Shown: one piece after another, positions 21,795 to 33,402 of the stretch
Position numbering within the stretch: position 1 is the stretch's first letter
How the letters are laid out: every line of letters begins with the position of its first letter
Assembly: GCA_030340625.1 (NCBI GenBank)
Contig: JAOPHQ010003129.1
Coordinates: forward strand, 62,001-126,000
DNA: 64,000 nt
Source of the DNA: Merluccius polli
Taxonomy: Eukaryota > Chordata > Actinopteri > Gadiformes > Merlucciidae
Direction: 5' to 3'
The notes under the pieces: generated by a model
What the model saw: only the letters and a program-made list of their open reading frames with translations
Told to the model about the DNA's origin: nothing
Database searches by the model: none
Program-made: the position numbers and the translations under genes

Positions 21795-22204
21795 GCTATG
21801 AATGACAGGGCGACTCAATAGCTGTTTCCATTTGACTGAAGGAAGGTGTCGGTTCGCTTCCTGTTGTGTGATTGACAGGCGCCGTGGTTCTGTCATCTCA
21901 TTGGCTGTCTGGGGCGGGGGTCCGAGGGGGTGGGTCGGGACACAGGCGGGTACATTAACATGCCGGGCCAGTACACGGGCACTGAGACTGCTGAATAGAC
22001 TGGCTGATGTGTGTTTGATAGCCGTTTCTTTTGCAGGCTTGGCGAGCGCAGTGTGCCCAGCGGGGTGCGAGGGCACAAAGAGCTCATTGTGGGGACGGTT
22101 TGTAGGTGGGAAAGAAACGGCCAAACAAGATCCTTCACAGATAGGTCTGGGATAACATAGCATGCATTCGTACTACAGACATATACATACACATGAGGAA
22201 CGTG
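21498..22204. other. Unique sequence with (CA)n at 21760-21792
   Basis: 21800-22150 is GC-richer, with CGGGGGTCCGAGGGGGTGGG-type sequence. Frames of 117-144 codons on the two strands overlap each other and match no family I know. Confidence 0.35.
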
Positions 22205-22432
22205 CGCGTACACACACACACACACACACACTGTCACACACACAGATCACAGGCACATACACAGACAGGCGCCACACAAACACACATAATTACACAAATG
22301 CAATATACACAGACACACATACATACACACACACACACACACACAAACACACATGCAAGGCAAACACACTTATACACACATACAATTACACACGTCGAAG
22401 GCACTACTCACACACACACACACACACACAAA
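22205..22432. repeat. (CA)n-rich imperfect block
   Basis: Several CA runs are separated by CAGATCACAGGCAC-like spacers. All three forward frames stay open as His/Thr strings because of the repeat. Confidence 0.9.
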
Positions 22433-23074
22433 ACACCTTCTCCTCGAGGGGAAACTAGATGTTTTCTGTTATTTGTATCGCTCGCATTCAACAAGTCTGG
22501 CAGCTCTGAATGCTGAGCTGGAATCTCAGCTTCACAAAGTAAAAGTCCTCCCCATATTGGACGTATAGCACAACTAATAGATACAACTAATGTACTTTTA
22601 TTTTGGTTGAACCACCGTGAGCAGGCATACCCTTAGTGGCAAAATAATAACAAGCAATATGTCCACACAAGCAGGTTTCTACTCACTATGCCCTCAATTT
22701 CCTCCCTCAAAATATTAACGAGCCTGGCTCTTGCCTGGGCATTTCATTATTAAGAAACCGAGAAGCATTTCACATGACTCTGTTGTTTTATCTCTCTTTC
22801 CCCTCTCGGCACTTTATCATTTAATGGCTTCATTTGTTTTATTGCTCCATTATTTTGTGGAGCCATAAATAATGTTTCATTATTGTTATTATTATTCATA
22901 ATAATAATACACAGCTCCACTGTAGCAGCTCTCGGATCGCCACGATCCAGTGGGTCTCCTGCGAAGGGGTTGCGGATGTGATTGAGGGCCCGCTGTTTGA
23001 GGGCGCTCAACCTCCATGATGACCTGTCATCCGGGCCCCAGACAGATCACCTCCTCATCCCCGTCTACGCCTCC
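22433..23074. other. Unique sequence, possible conserved non-coding island
   Basis: 22690-22990 is repeat-free and AT-rich with TTTCATTATTAAG, TTTATCATTTAATGGC and GCCATAAATAATG. A short imperfect palindrome TTATTATTATTCATAATAAT lies at about 22889-22908. This resembles vertebrate developmental enhancers, but conservation is untested. Confidence 0.3.
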
Positions 23075-23279
23075 CCGCCCCGGATCACCCTGCTCCCTGC
23101 TGCACCCTCCTCCCCGCCTCGGATCACCCTGCTCCCTGCTGCACCCTCCTCCCCGCCTCGGATCACCCTGCTCCCTGCTACACCCTCCTCCCCGCCTCGG
23201 ATCACCCTGCTCCCTGCTACGACCTCCTCCCCGTCTCGGATCACCCTGCTCCCTGCAACAAGCTCCTCCCCACCCTCCT
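23075..23279. repeat. 39-bp minisatellite, 5 units
   Basis: GGATCACCCTGCTCCCTGC recurs at 23082, 23121, 23160, 23199 and 23238, exactly 39 bp apart, joined by CACCCTCCTCCCCGCCTC. As 39 = 13 codons, the frame stays open across the array with a 13-residue repeat. No flanking protein-like sequence supports a gene. Confidence 0.95.
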
Positions 23280-23280
23280 C

Positions 23281-23402
23281 CGGGTAGCAGGTAGGGTTAG
23301 GTGTCTTGCTCAGGGACACCTCGACACGTAGCTTGGAGGAACCGGAGATTGAACCGGCATGCCAGACGACCTTCTCTACCCCCTGAGCCACTGTCACACA
23401 GT
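23281..23402 (-). mobile_element. tRNA-derived SINE of a second family, minus strand
   Basis: On the minus strand it reads GTGGCTCAGGGGGTAGAG (A-box-like), then CCGGTTCAATCTCCGG (B-box-like), then GTGTCCCTGAGCAAGACACC. This is a very common teleost retroposon head, distinct from the GTTCGACTCCCAG family. It directly abuts the 39-bp minisatellite. Confidence 0.7.
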
Positions 23403-23465
23403 AGGGTCGGAGAAGGGCTGAACATGGATTCAAAAGGTGAAGAATGACCATGTGTTCCCATGGGG

Positions 23466-23520
23466 CAGGGCCGTCTAGTAGTGGTTAGGGTGTTCGACTC
23501 CCAGGCCACTGCTAGTCAAT
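23466..23520 (+). mobile_element. Truncated SINE head
   Basis: AGTAGTGGTTAGGGTGTTCG followed by ACTCCCAGGCC matches the start of the GTTCGACTCCCAG family. The B box and body are missing, and only CTGGATAAAAAC at about 23520 hints at the tail, suggesting a large internal deletion. Confidence 0.5.
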
Positions 23521-24663
23521 CTGGATAAAAACTTATGAAGGAAGAAGGTTCTTTTGGTCCCGCTAACTGCCCATATCTGTGTCGGCCAATTTGTCTGTTT
23601 TCTTCATGAGGTCTGAAAAGAAGAGGAGGAGGGGGAGGAGGAGGAGGAAAAGGTGATGGAGCGCCTGGATTATCGGGCAAGTACATCGGGGAAGAAACAG
23701 AGGGAAAACTAGAATCCTGTGCCACTGGGTTGTTACTGTGATGTACTGCCTGTCAGGTTTTTCATAGCATCTGCAGACACATGAAAGATACCAACTCCCC
23801 AGCGCTAGCATTGTTGTGCCGCAGCTCGAAACCATTTGTCCACATGGAATCCAAACCAAACACTTTTATTATAGAGAGACCTGCCATTTCATGAGTCTGT
23901 GTATGTACGTCTGTCTGGGTGGACGCTGGATGCTTGCATGTGTGTCTGTTTGACTTTGTGTCCTGCTATGAGGGGAATATGCGGTTAAACTACAAATAGC
24001 AAATACCATTCTATTCCCGCTTCACTTTACAAACGTCCCATAAGAAATGTGCTTTTTCCATCTTATAAATATAGTCATATCTGTTGAAAGGTTAATATCT
24101 AAAATCTAATGAAAATCGACCTTTATTTGAATTATTTCCCATGCAAATCGTCAACTCCAACTTCTCATTGACTTCCACTACAGCCAAGCCAACAATATCT
24201 CATCAATAACTCAAGTAACATCATAACATGTAAAAGTCAAACATACACCAGGGCAATGTGTCATATGAAGTCATGATGCGCACACAGCTGGCGAGAATGT
24301 TTTCTCACTTCCATAAGATCAAGACAGAATCGCATCAAAATCTCGTCAGCGTCAACACACAGCTGACCGAGAGCGGCTTCTCAGCTCCATCCTTCCTCCT
24401 TAAGTACATTGCTATACATACAAAACATGGCCTCTCCGTGAATACGCATTGAATGGGCCGCCGTGATTCATGCGGCCCTCTCTGAGTCTCGTACGAGAAG
24501 ATGATGAAAGAGAACGTTCCTGAATGCTCCATCCTTTGTATCTCTTTACATTTCCCAGATGCTCATTATCTCAAATGTCTTCACGCACCACAGATTGTCC
24601 TCGTCCATCTATACATTACCCGCGCTCCTGTGTACTCCGATGTCCTTGAATGTGTTTCTTCAT
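23521..24663. other. Unique sequence, possible regulatory island at 24240-24530
   Basis: Repeat-poor apart from a GGAGGA patch near 23625-23650. The island has TCATATGAAGTCATGATGCG and GCCGCCGTGATTCATGCGGC. No exon seen. Confidence 0.3.
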
Positions 24664-24904
24664 AACACACACACACACCCACACACGCACACATGCACAC
24701 AGACACACACACACACACAAACATGCACACACACACGCACCCACACACGCACATATGCACACACACACACACACACACACACATGCACACACACACACAC
24801 ACACACACCATCTCCATCACCACACTTGTCATCATCATCATCCTCAGCATCCTCTTCTTTTTCATCATCATGATTATCATTATCATCATGGTCATCACCA
24901 TCAC

Positions 24905-24960
<56 letters not shown>

Positions 24961-24978
24961 ACATCATCGCCTCCAACC

Positions 24979-25028
<50 letters not shown>

Positions 25029-25045
25029 TTCTTCTTCTTCTTCTT

Positions 25046-25076
<31 letters not shown>

Positions 25077-25170
25077 ATTAATTTTCTTCTTGTTCTTCAT
25101 TACCACCCTCATCATCATCACCACCCCCGTCACCATCACCATCACCATCATCATCATCCTCCCCCCTCTC
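24664..25170. repeat. (CA)n then (ATC)n then (CTT)n block
   Basis: Imperfect CA repeats at 24666-24809 are followed by ATC/CAT repeats (two long perfect runs, about 24901-24960 and 24978-25028), then an uninterrupted CTT run at about 25027-25075, and a degenerate CATCAC tail to 25160. Poly-Ile, poly-His, poly-Met and poly-Phe frames are artefacts. Confidence 0.95.
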
Positions 25171-26096
25171 TCGAGATATGATACGCGAGCTGTGAAGATG
25201 AGCTCGCCGTCTGCAAGGTGGCACCTGAACCGGATCTCTCCCTAAATAATACATCTCTCTCTCTCGCTCTCTCTCTCTCTATCTATCTTTATCTCTATCT
25301 CTATCTCTCTCTCTCTCGCTCTCGTCAATTAACCGTATAAACATCGGTCACCACCGAGCTGATAGTCAAGCCGCCGTGGCGATGGAAAGATGGCGGTGTG
25401 AATAATGCAGCCGTTTGTTTGGTGTGAATGAACAGAGAGCTGGCACACGATCCGCTGGCAGAGCGCCGCGCTCTTGCCACGCCGAAAAAAAAACGGACAA
25501 ACTGACAAATACAGAGAGAGAGAGAGAGAGAGGAGGAGGTTCCCTCACCCTGTCACTCTAAACCAGCAAACCCAGCAAAATAAATAAACATACAAATATC
25601 CAAGCAGGTGGCACTGCACCTTACCTGTTCTACAACCCCCCCCTCCCCGCCTGCCACTCCTTTCACACACGCCACACCCCCCGCCTGAGGTCCGTAGGCA
25701 TGGCAACGGGAGCCTGAGAAAACCGCCCGTGCAAGGTGCCTTCTTTCTCCTCCTCTTCCTCCTCGTCTTCCTTCCTCCCTCGCCGTTATTTAGTGCCTGC
25801 CAATGCCACTTGACTGTGGCAAGTTTTTTTTTTTTTTATCCAAGAGGGCGTTCAGCTAAGGCTAGAGCTAAACACCCCCCCCCCCCCCCCCCCAACTACT
25901 CCTCACACACACCCAACCCAGGGCCAGATGAGTGGGGTCCGTGCCAGACCTCACCACCCCCTGGCATTCCAGAGGGGGACAGGGTTTTTTTTCTTTAGCG
26001 CTACATCCGCCGCCATTAGCTCCTCTCCTCTAAGCGTCTGACACAAGCCCAAGCTGAGGCTAAAGTGCTGGCTCTGTTCTCCTTCTATCTCTTCTC
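25171..26096. other. Unique sequence with CT patch and C run
   Basis: (CT)n lies at about 25254-25322 and a C run at about 25876-25894. 25330-25490 is CpG-containing, repeat-free and has AATTAACCGTATAAAC and GATGGCGGTGTGAATAATGC, so it is a possible regulatory island. Confidence 0.35.
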
Positions 26097-26099
26097 ACC

Positions 26100-26136
<37 letters not shown>

Positions 26137-26304
26137 ATTTCCCATCTCTCTCATGTCCAATCTCTATTTCATTTCCCACCCTTCCCCCTGTCTGAGCTCC
26201 TGAGTTCTCTATCCATCACAATCTTTCTCTCAATCAAAATCACTCCCTCCAGCACCATCCCTCTCTGTCACCCCCTCTCTCTCTCACCCCCACACTCTAA
26301 TACA

Positions 26305-26335
<31 letters not shown>

Positions 26336-26409
26336 CTCTCTCCATTTTCTCTCTGTATCAAACTCTTTCCTTCCCCATTCTGTCTCTCTATCCCCTTCTG
26401 TCTCTCCAT

Positions 26410-26456
<47 letters not shown>

Positions 26457-26480
26457 TGTCTCTCTCTCTCCTCATTACAT
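26097..26480. repeat. CT-rich microsatellite block
   Basis: CT runs at 26100-26136, 26277-26342 and 26412-26475 are separated by pyrimidine-rich spacers. Confidence 0.9.
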
Positions 26481-27042
26481 TCCAGATACATGACAAATGT
26501 GTCTAATGTGTGTCTCTAAACCATTTCATGTGTGGTTCTCAGAGGCTCCAGCATTGGGGGCCGGTGTCTCCTCCGATGAACTAGGTCACTGTGTTACCCG
26601 GCGTCCACCAGGGACACCCAGCACACGGCTGTCTTCTGCTTGTCTTTCACACCTCCCCCAGACACAGACACACACACACACACACACACTCCCTCACCAT
26701 GGGAGATAAATGATGCCATGGAACGCATGAACACATGAGAGAGGTGGGGGGGGGGGGGGGGGGTGGGGGGTGAGAGAGGAAATGAGCGTGTGGAAGGTTT
26801 TTTTTTCGGGGGTTAATTCGTTCAAGACAAACAAGGTACTCATCACACCGGGGGGCCCCCTGACATGCTGGTTTAGGGGCCCCTGGGCTGTAACTTTTCT
26901 GCGAGACGTGACCAGTCCTTATCGTCTGGGACCAGCGTCTGACTCCACCATCCTGCCCATTGCTTTCTGCAGACATAGCTCTAGGCTTTTCTAACGTCAT
27001 CAGGCTCGTGTTACACACACACGCACACACACACACACACAC
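26481..27042. other. Unique sequence with CA and G runs
   Basis: (CA)n at 26669-26690, a G run of 18 at 26746-26763, and (CA)n at 27014-27042. Nothing coding is recognised between them. Confidence 0.35.
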
Positions 27043-27866
27043 AGAAAGTGTGGAGGGGTCTCATTTACGAGACAGGAGCCAAATCAAGTCAATCAAGAAC
27101 GCTTCCTTTTTCGCGTTTTAAATATTCATGGCAGAAACACAACTCCGGCGGTGATCTCAGCCCGTCTAACGCTGACAGCAGCAGGGATCTAGCGGTGCCG
27201 CAGGTCTATTTTAGACCGGTCCGAGTCCATTGTAAGAAGCAGCAAATATTGCCTCTGACAGAGGTCCTCTGGAATTCAATCGCGAGCTGTCGATATCCGC
27301 TCAGCCCACGTCGGCTCTGCACTCACTCCATGATAAAAATAGAGTCCAGGAGTGGAACGGAAAGACTCCCATTAATTATATACATGACACGCATGTAGAA
27401 GAAGTGCACCGCGCGGTCAGTACATTTAAGACGCTATCAAGCGGCGTGTTCATCAATTATGGCAGTCGACCTCTGCACGCCATTTCCCCATCAACTTGGT
27501 ATTATTCACAATCAGACAAAAGTGCTGACCGTTCACCTGTGTACATTGCCACGGTCCACTCATTCATGGGCTGACCGAGAATAATGATGTTCAACCACCG
27601 TATAACCGTTCACTCTGCAGATTTGTCAATGACAATTACAGTTCATTGCACACCTCATGTACAGACCCACTGGCAACATCTCTCCATGCAGTTATTTCAA
27701 CACGTAATAGTACCACAACTATCATTTATTACCATTTTCTTAGTTATGATTGAATTGCACATCACATTTTTGTTTTGCTTCTGTTTTTTGTTGTGCTTAT
27801 TGTTACTTATTTATTTCTATGTGCATTCAGTTTGGAAAATTGTTAAGGACTGAAATAAATGATTAA
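27043..27866. other. Repeat-free island, possible conserved non-coding sequence
   Basis: About 800 bp without simple repeats. It includes TTTTAAATATTCATGGCAG, CCATTAATTATATACATGAC and TTCATCAATTATGGCAGTCG, dense in ATTA/TAAT cores, at intermediate GC. There is no sustained coding frame. This profile is usual for developmental enhancers, but no alignment is available. Confidence 0.3.
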
Positions 27867-27884
27867 TACTACTACTCCTACTAT

Positions 27885-27936
<52 letters not shown>

Positions 27937-27953
27937 GCTACTACTATTACTAA
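27867..27953. repeat. (TAC)n microsatellite
   Basis: TAC/ACT units with a few interruptions (TCC, TAT, TGC), about 28 units. Confidence 0.95.
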
Positions 27954-29305
27954 TACATTGTAGCACCACTGTCAACAGGACGGCTCACTCTGGCTCATTT
28001 TGGTCTTAATATAGAATTTTATTGATTTATTGGTGTCAAGTGTCTTCATCTAAGGAAGAACATCCTCACAACACAAGATCCTTTGCTAGGGATCACCGAT
28101 TGGCCAGCTGATGGGGTGGTATATTCGACCCCAACCATGACCTACTCAACTAGAGGTCATCTCCGACCTTCGGCAGAGGGGCGATGAACGAGACAGGGCA
28201 TACCTTTGCCAGAGACCACCATAGCGTCAGACCTAGAGGTACCAAATACCAACCTCTTCACACCCTCAACTCCCACTCCACTGTGCGCTGTAGGTCACTT
28301 TGGAATCAATCAAAAAAGGAGGACATCTTTTGCAAATAGCAGCGCTGCCACCACACCGGACGCTGCTTCCCTGGATGACATCTTGACATGCTGTCCATGA
28401 GTAACACAAACAGAAGGACGGACAGACGACAGCCTTTACGGATTCCAAAGGCCATTCTGAATCAGGCACACACAGCTACAGCTGTATCCAACCCATATAT
28501 AACCTGCATACCGCCCTTGGTTTTACACTTCACAGGTTATAGAAGACAGCCAAACAGCAGCCAGGATCCAAGGCATTACATTTCACCCCTAGTGCCTTGC
28601 TAGTGAGGGGCATATGGAACTGGTTTCATGTTGATTTACAAACAGCCATGGAGAAACCCACCAGTGTTGAACTACCACTGTCCCCCGTACTTTGATTCTA
28701 AGTATTTTGGAGCACTTTGAAAAGGGGGTCAAACTACGTCTCCAGGGAAACCAGCGCAAGGGATGTGAGGACGGGTTAGGGCCCCCCGATCCAACAGCTC
28801 CAAGGGGGGATATCCCCTTAGAGATGCAAGCCTGGGTGGTGGTTGGGTGTGGGGGGAGTTCTCCTGCTCCCGTTCTCCAGCGCGGCCCTTTGTTCTGCTG
28901 TTATCTCAGGCAGCAGATAAGCCGTGGATGAGAGGACGTGATTCTCCGCCGCCTCTCCACCACCGAACCACTGAGTAGCTCATCCCTGCGGATGTGAAAC
29001 TCATTACCGATGCATAAGGACGGCTAAATCTCCCCCGTATCTGCTCGCCAGAGGGGCGTTCGGATGTGGTGTGTGTGTGTGTGTATATGTTAGTGTTCTG
29101 CCTCCTCCTCCAACCCTGTACACAAGAGTCCTCAGCAGCATTACCTCATCCACCATTTACCCCCTCACCCCCCACACACACACACTTTTCTGATCGCATC
29201 CATGCACGGCCGCTTAGCGCAGGGTTTCAGAATGGAATATACTTCTGCAATTACCCAAGACAAACGCTTGTTGCCTGGTGCACCGGGGGATGAGAGGGGC
29301 GTTTG
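27954..29305. other. Unique sequence, nothing recognised
   Basis: 28080-28690 has a composition that could be decayed transposon, but no reverse transcriptase, transposase or nuclease motif can be read. A short GT run lies near 29070. Confidence 0.3.
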
Positions 29306-29375
29306 TGTGTGTGTGTGTGTGTTTGCGTGTGTGTGTGTGTGTGCGAGCGTGTGTGTGTGCGGGCGTGTGTCTGTG
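29306..29375. repeat. (GT)n microsatellite
   Basis: Imperfect GT repeats with TTGC, GCGAGC and GCGGGC interruptions. Confidence 0.9.
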
Positions 29376-31509
29376 ACAGGGTCAACCGTCCTAAAAGACC
29401 ACATGTTGCCAACGAAAATGAAAAATGTTTGCTTTGAGGATAACCAGACCAAGGAGTGGGAGCACCAATCCTTCGCAAGGTCAAGGGTCAAACGGTTCCA
29501 CACATCTGGTATGGTTGCAGAAAATTGTCCCTTTTATGCACTTAGAAGGCAGATACTCAATTACCTGGATCCTGTGAACTGCTTGTGTAACTGATATTGT
29601 TTCATGCCTCCTGACAACCTTTATGAAAGGTGCGAGGCGAGGCGTGGATCTATTTCCGGCCCATACAGTACGGGAATATGTAGCGTATGTCGTGGGTTAT
29701 TCAATAAATCTCACGTTCTCTGAGCCCCAGGACGATGGGCTGTATTGCATGTTTGGCTTGTGAGAGGATATTCCACATCCTCGATAATCTCTTCTTCAGG
29801 ATAAACGCTTATCCCGATTACAAATATGCCGTACACATCAATAAACACAATATAAGTATACTGAGTATTACCATAGAAACGGAGTGAACGCAAGACAGGA
29901 ACAGGAACACAAAGAAATAAACAGAACGGGAAAAAAACGCTGTAATACGATTAGTTGTATACATGCTCAGCAGCGTCCAAGCTCATTATGGTATAAAGCA
30001 CCATCTTGGTCATTGCGATAGAAAACTCAAACCTCCTAATCTTCCCAATTAACTTGAAAAATATATATTTTTTGAAATAGGATTGTATCAAACAATAGAA
30101 TATGTGTATGAATAATATTAGAATATGTGTTTTGTGTTTAAAATGGCTTACATTTTACATGTAAATTACATTCACATTCAGAAATAAAATTGTTGAAAGA
30201 AAGGAAAAAAAGAATCAAGTGAATTGATAAAGAATTGGATTGGAATAAACAATTAGAATAATTGGATTGATTGCCGTGCGGTATGGTAGTTAAACCTTCG
30301 TAAGCCGATCTAGGTTGATCACCATATGATACTAGTGTCCACAACAACAGGCCCCATCCTTTTACCAAACCATTCACCAAATAACTGACCAAATCCTCTA
30401 CCTCTGGCCATAACTGCACAAAAAGTACTCTCTAGGATCATCGTACCTATATTGTCTGTTATATGAGCAGCACTCTGTGATCCACACTGAGTGGATTACG
30501 GTCGGGTTGATAGGACAGTCTGGGCAGGGCATTGCGAGGTATGTGCCTTGCGGTGTCAATAATGCGCTTGTTGGTTGCAATCAGGCGGCCCCAGGAGGTG
30601 GCGGTTGGTCTATCCTAGACCCCCCCGTCCCTCCCCGGTCCCCCTCACCTCGCTGTGGTAATCCTGTCTCCAGACAGACTGATGACAGATCAACTGTAGA
30701 CCAGGAGGGACCCACCATCACCACCCCCCCTACCCCATCTTAACAAATAAGCTTGAGTCCTCCACGGGACCACGCTACCTCCTGTTGTTTTTCAGGTTTT
30801 TCAACCTCCTACCAGGAAAAGGTTAGGTTGCACGCGCTGCCTAGGCACTAGGCTTGTCGGTTATAGCGTGTTATAGGCTGGGAGCTGTCACGCGACACCT
30901 GTGATAAAAGCTTGGCTCAAAATGTAAAATATTTGTATGGAGTCATGACTCATGGACGTACCCCCCCCCACCCCCCCCGAGCCCCAACTCCTAGGTTTTA
31001 CCTCGTCAGCTGCTTCACATCTAATGTTGTGGCCCCCAAGAGTTATGAGGGGTATTTTACCTAAAGGTGAGAGGTTAACGCTGGGGACCTCATTAGTCAC
31101 CCACCAAACCCCCCACCCGCCACAACCACTCCTTCTCCGGTCACACATCACTAACCCCCCCCGACGGACCCCGAAATCTGCCAACACACTGTTCTCCATA
31201 CCTCGGAACTGACATCATTCCTTGACATGTTGTTTTTTAATAGCACCGCTGATCGGCTGCTGGTTGGTACGTTGAGTTGAGTTCAGACGTGAGAGTTTGC
31301 GCCCAGAATAATATAGTGTCTATAAACCATGAGAGTAGAAAGGGGCCTATTACCTCGGTGTCCGTAGTGATGCATGTTGTCCTCTGTGTTCATTAGGGGT
31401 CGTTGAGAATACATCTGAAAACGCTTCTAGTAGAGACGGCTGCTTCCTCTAGAGAGACAAACAGGACTTTTTTTTTTTATTCAATGAACAGATATGGGAT
31501 GTAAGTTAC
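29376..31509. other. Unique sequence, nothing recognised
   Basis: Contains an A/T-rich stretch at 30050-30260 and short C runs near 30960 and 31155. No gene or element supported over about 2.1 kb. Confidence 0.35.
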
Positions 31510-31700
31510 CATATGCCTCCCTCTCTTTTTCTCTCAGTCTCTCTCTATCTGTCTCTCTCTCACCCCCCCCCCCCCCCCCCCCCCAGTCTCTCTCATCCCA
31601 CCCCCTCTCTCGCTGTCTCTCCCTCACCCCCCCCCCCCCCCCCCTCCCCTCTCTCTCTCTCTCTCTCTCTCCCTCTCTCTCTCTCGTACCATCTCTCTCT
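31510..31700. repeat. (CT)n with two long C runs
   Basis: CT repeats flank poly-C at about 31562-31584 and 31627-31643. Confidence 0.95.
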
Positions 31701-31733
31701 ATCACACTTTTTAACCTGTTTTTTCCATGGACC

Positions 31734-32340
31734 AGACAGGTATATAGGGGACAGTTGGACAGGTATATAGGGGACAGTTAGACAGGTATATAGGGGACAG
31801 TTGGACAGGTATATAGGGGACAGTTGGACAGGTATATAGGGGACAGTTGGACAGGTATATAGGGGACAGTTGGACAGGTATATAGGGGACAGTTAGATAG
31901 GTATATAGGGGACAGTTGGACAGGTATATAGGGGACAGTTGGACAGGTATATAGGGGACAGTTAGACAGGTATATAGGGGACAGTTGGACAGGTATATAG
32001 GGGACAGTTAGACAGGTATATAGGGGACAGTTGGACAGGTATATAGGGGACAGTTAGACAGGCATATAGGGGACAGTTGGACAGGTATATAGTGGATAGT
32101 TGGACAGGCATATAGGGGACAGTTGGACAGGTATATAGGGGACAGTTTGACAGGTATATAGGGGACAGTTAGACAGGTATATAGTGGATAGTTGGACATG
32201 TATATAGTGGATAGTTGGACAGGTATATAGGGGACAGTTTGACAGGTATATAGGGGACAGTTAGACAGGTATATAGTGGATAGTTGGACATGTATATAGT
32301 GGATAGTTGGACATGTATTTAGTGGACAGTTGGCCAGGTA
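31734..32340 (+). repeat. 23-bp minisatellite, about 26 units, with 92-bp higher-order repeat
   Basis: The consensus unit contains ACAGGTATATAGGGGACAGT followed by TGG. Variants carry TTAGAC, TTTGAC, GTGGATAG or GACATG. Near the right end a block of four units (92 bp) is repeated, with GACAGTTTGA at 32141 and again at 32233. The 156-codon minus-strand frame is a repeat translation. Confidence 0.95.
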
Positions 32341-33089
32341 TGCACTGCGCTCCGGAATTCGATATTCCCAACAGCACGTGTCTTGAATCTCTATGAGCCG
32401 TGGTTCTTTTCCTCCTATCCAAACACCAGGACCAGTGCTCTGACCCGAGTTCAACAGCAACCTCACCTCACGCGTCACCTCTCCATCTCCATCTCTCCAC
32501 CCCAGCCTGACATAATCCCAGTGTTTGATGAACGCACCGCCCCACTCTCCACCCTGAAACCCCGATCAATGTCCGACTGCGTCCAGGCATACAAAGTGAA
32601 AATATTTCGATAAAACATCCTACAGCCGAAGCAGGCCAGAAGGAGGGGGAGTTAATGCAACCCCCCCGCCCAATCTCACCTTTTGATTGTCTTGAAAAAA
32701 TATACTAGAGTCAATGGTAGCGCTAACTGGGGATCAATAGCGTCTGAACCAACAGCGTTTGTGGGAGCGTTCTGTCAGCCTGATTAAATTCAGAGGGAGA
32801 AGTGAGATGATGGGAAACGTGACAACATCAATCAATATTGCATGGGACCCAACATTTTCAAAGATTTTCTGTCGTTCGATATCTAGGTCAGGTTTTCTTC
32901 TCAGACAGCCAAATATAATGTTTGCAAAGACTTTCGGTTCCATGACTGAATAGTAATTGTTTAGGAAGTACAAGCGTACCTATGTTCAGATGTTCAGCCA
33001 AAATGCACATTTATATAACAAAAACATATCGAAATAATCTAAGAAAAATAGAAGCTTGCTAGTATTGCCCGCCTCCAGTCGATAATGAG
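32341..33089. other. Unique sequence, nothing recognised
   Basis: 32700-32960 is repeat-free with CATCAATCAATATTGCATGG. Short frames occur on both strands without any domain. Confidence 0.3.
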
Positions 33090-33119
33090 AAGAGAGAGAG
33101 GCAGAGGAAGAGAGAGAGG

Positions 33120-33158
<39 letters not shown>

Positions 33159-33348
33159 AGAGAGTCGTACCTTTTTCAGACGGAGCCGGACCTCTTCAGC
33201 AGCATTCTGGTTACCGTAGTGACTGGCCTGGGCGCTGGTTACCGTAGTGACTGGCTCCACTTGCTTGTGTTTCCCCAGTGAACTGAGACAGATGTCACCA
33301 GGGACACCTGCTCTGTCCCACAAGTCTCCTCCTCTCTCTCCGTCTCTT

Positions 33349-33385
<37 letters not shown>

Positions 33386-33402
33386 CTCTCTCACTCTGTC
33401 GA
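33090..33402. repeat. (GA)n and (CT)n in inverted arrangement, plus a small duplication
   Basis: GA repeats at about 33092-33165 and CT repeats at about 33330-33395 lie 165 bp apart and are complementary. Between them GGTTACCGTAGTGACTGGC occurs twice, at about 33209 and 33237, 28 bp apart. Confidence 0.85.

Noticed and set aside
22982..23294. Pro-rich repeat protein frame
   Set aside because: The 39-bp unit happens to be 13 codons. No start context, domain or exon border supports coding.
28080..28690. Possible LINE remnant
   Set aside because: No reverse transcriptase or endonuclease motif could be read in any frame, so the impression rests on texture only.
31734..32340. CRISPR-like regularly spaced repeat
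   Set aside because: Units are directly contiguous without unique spacers, and the context is a vertebrate genome.
32008..32478. 156-codon frame with Tyr-Pro-Cys-type repeats
   Set aside because: Translation of the 23-bp minisatellite. 23 is not a multiple of 3, so the peptide repeat is 69 bp long by necessity.
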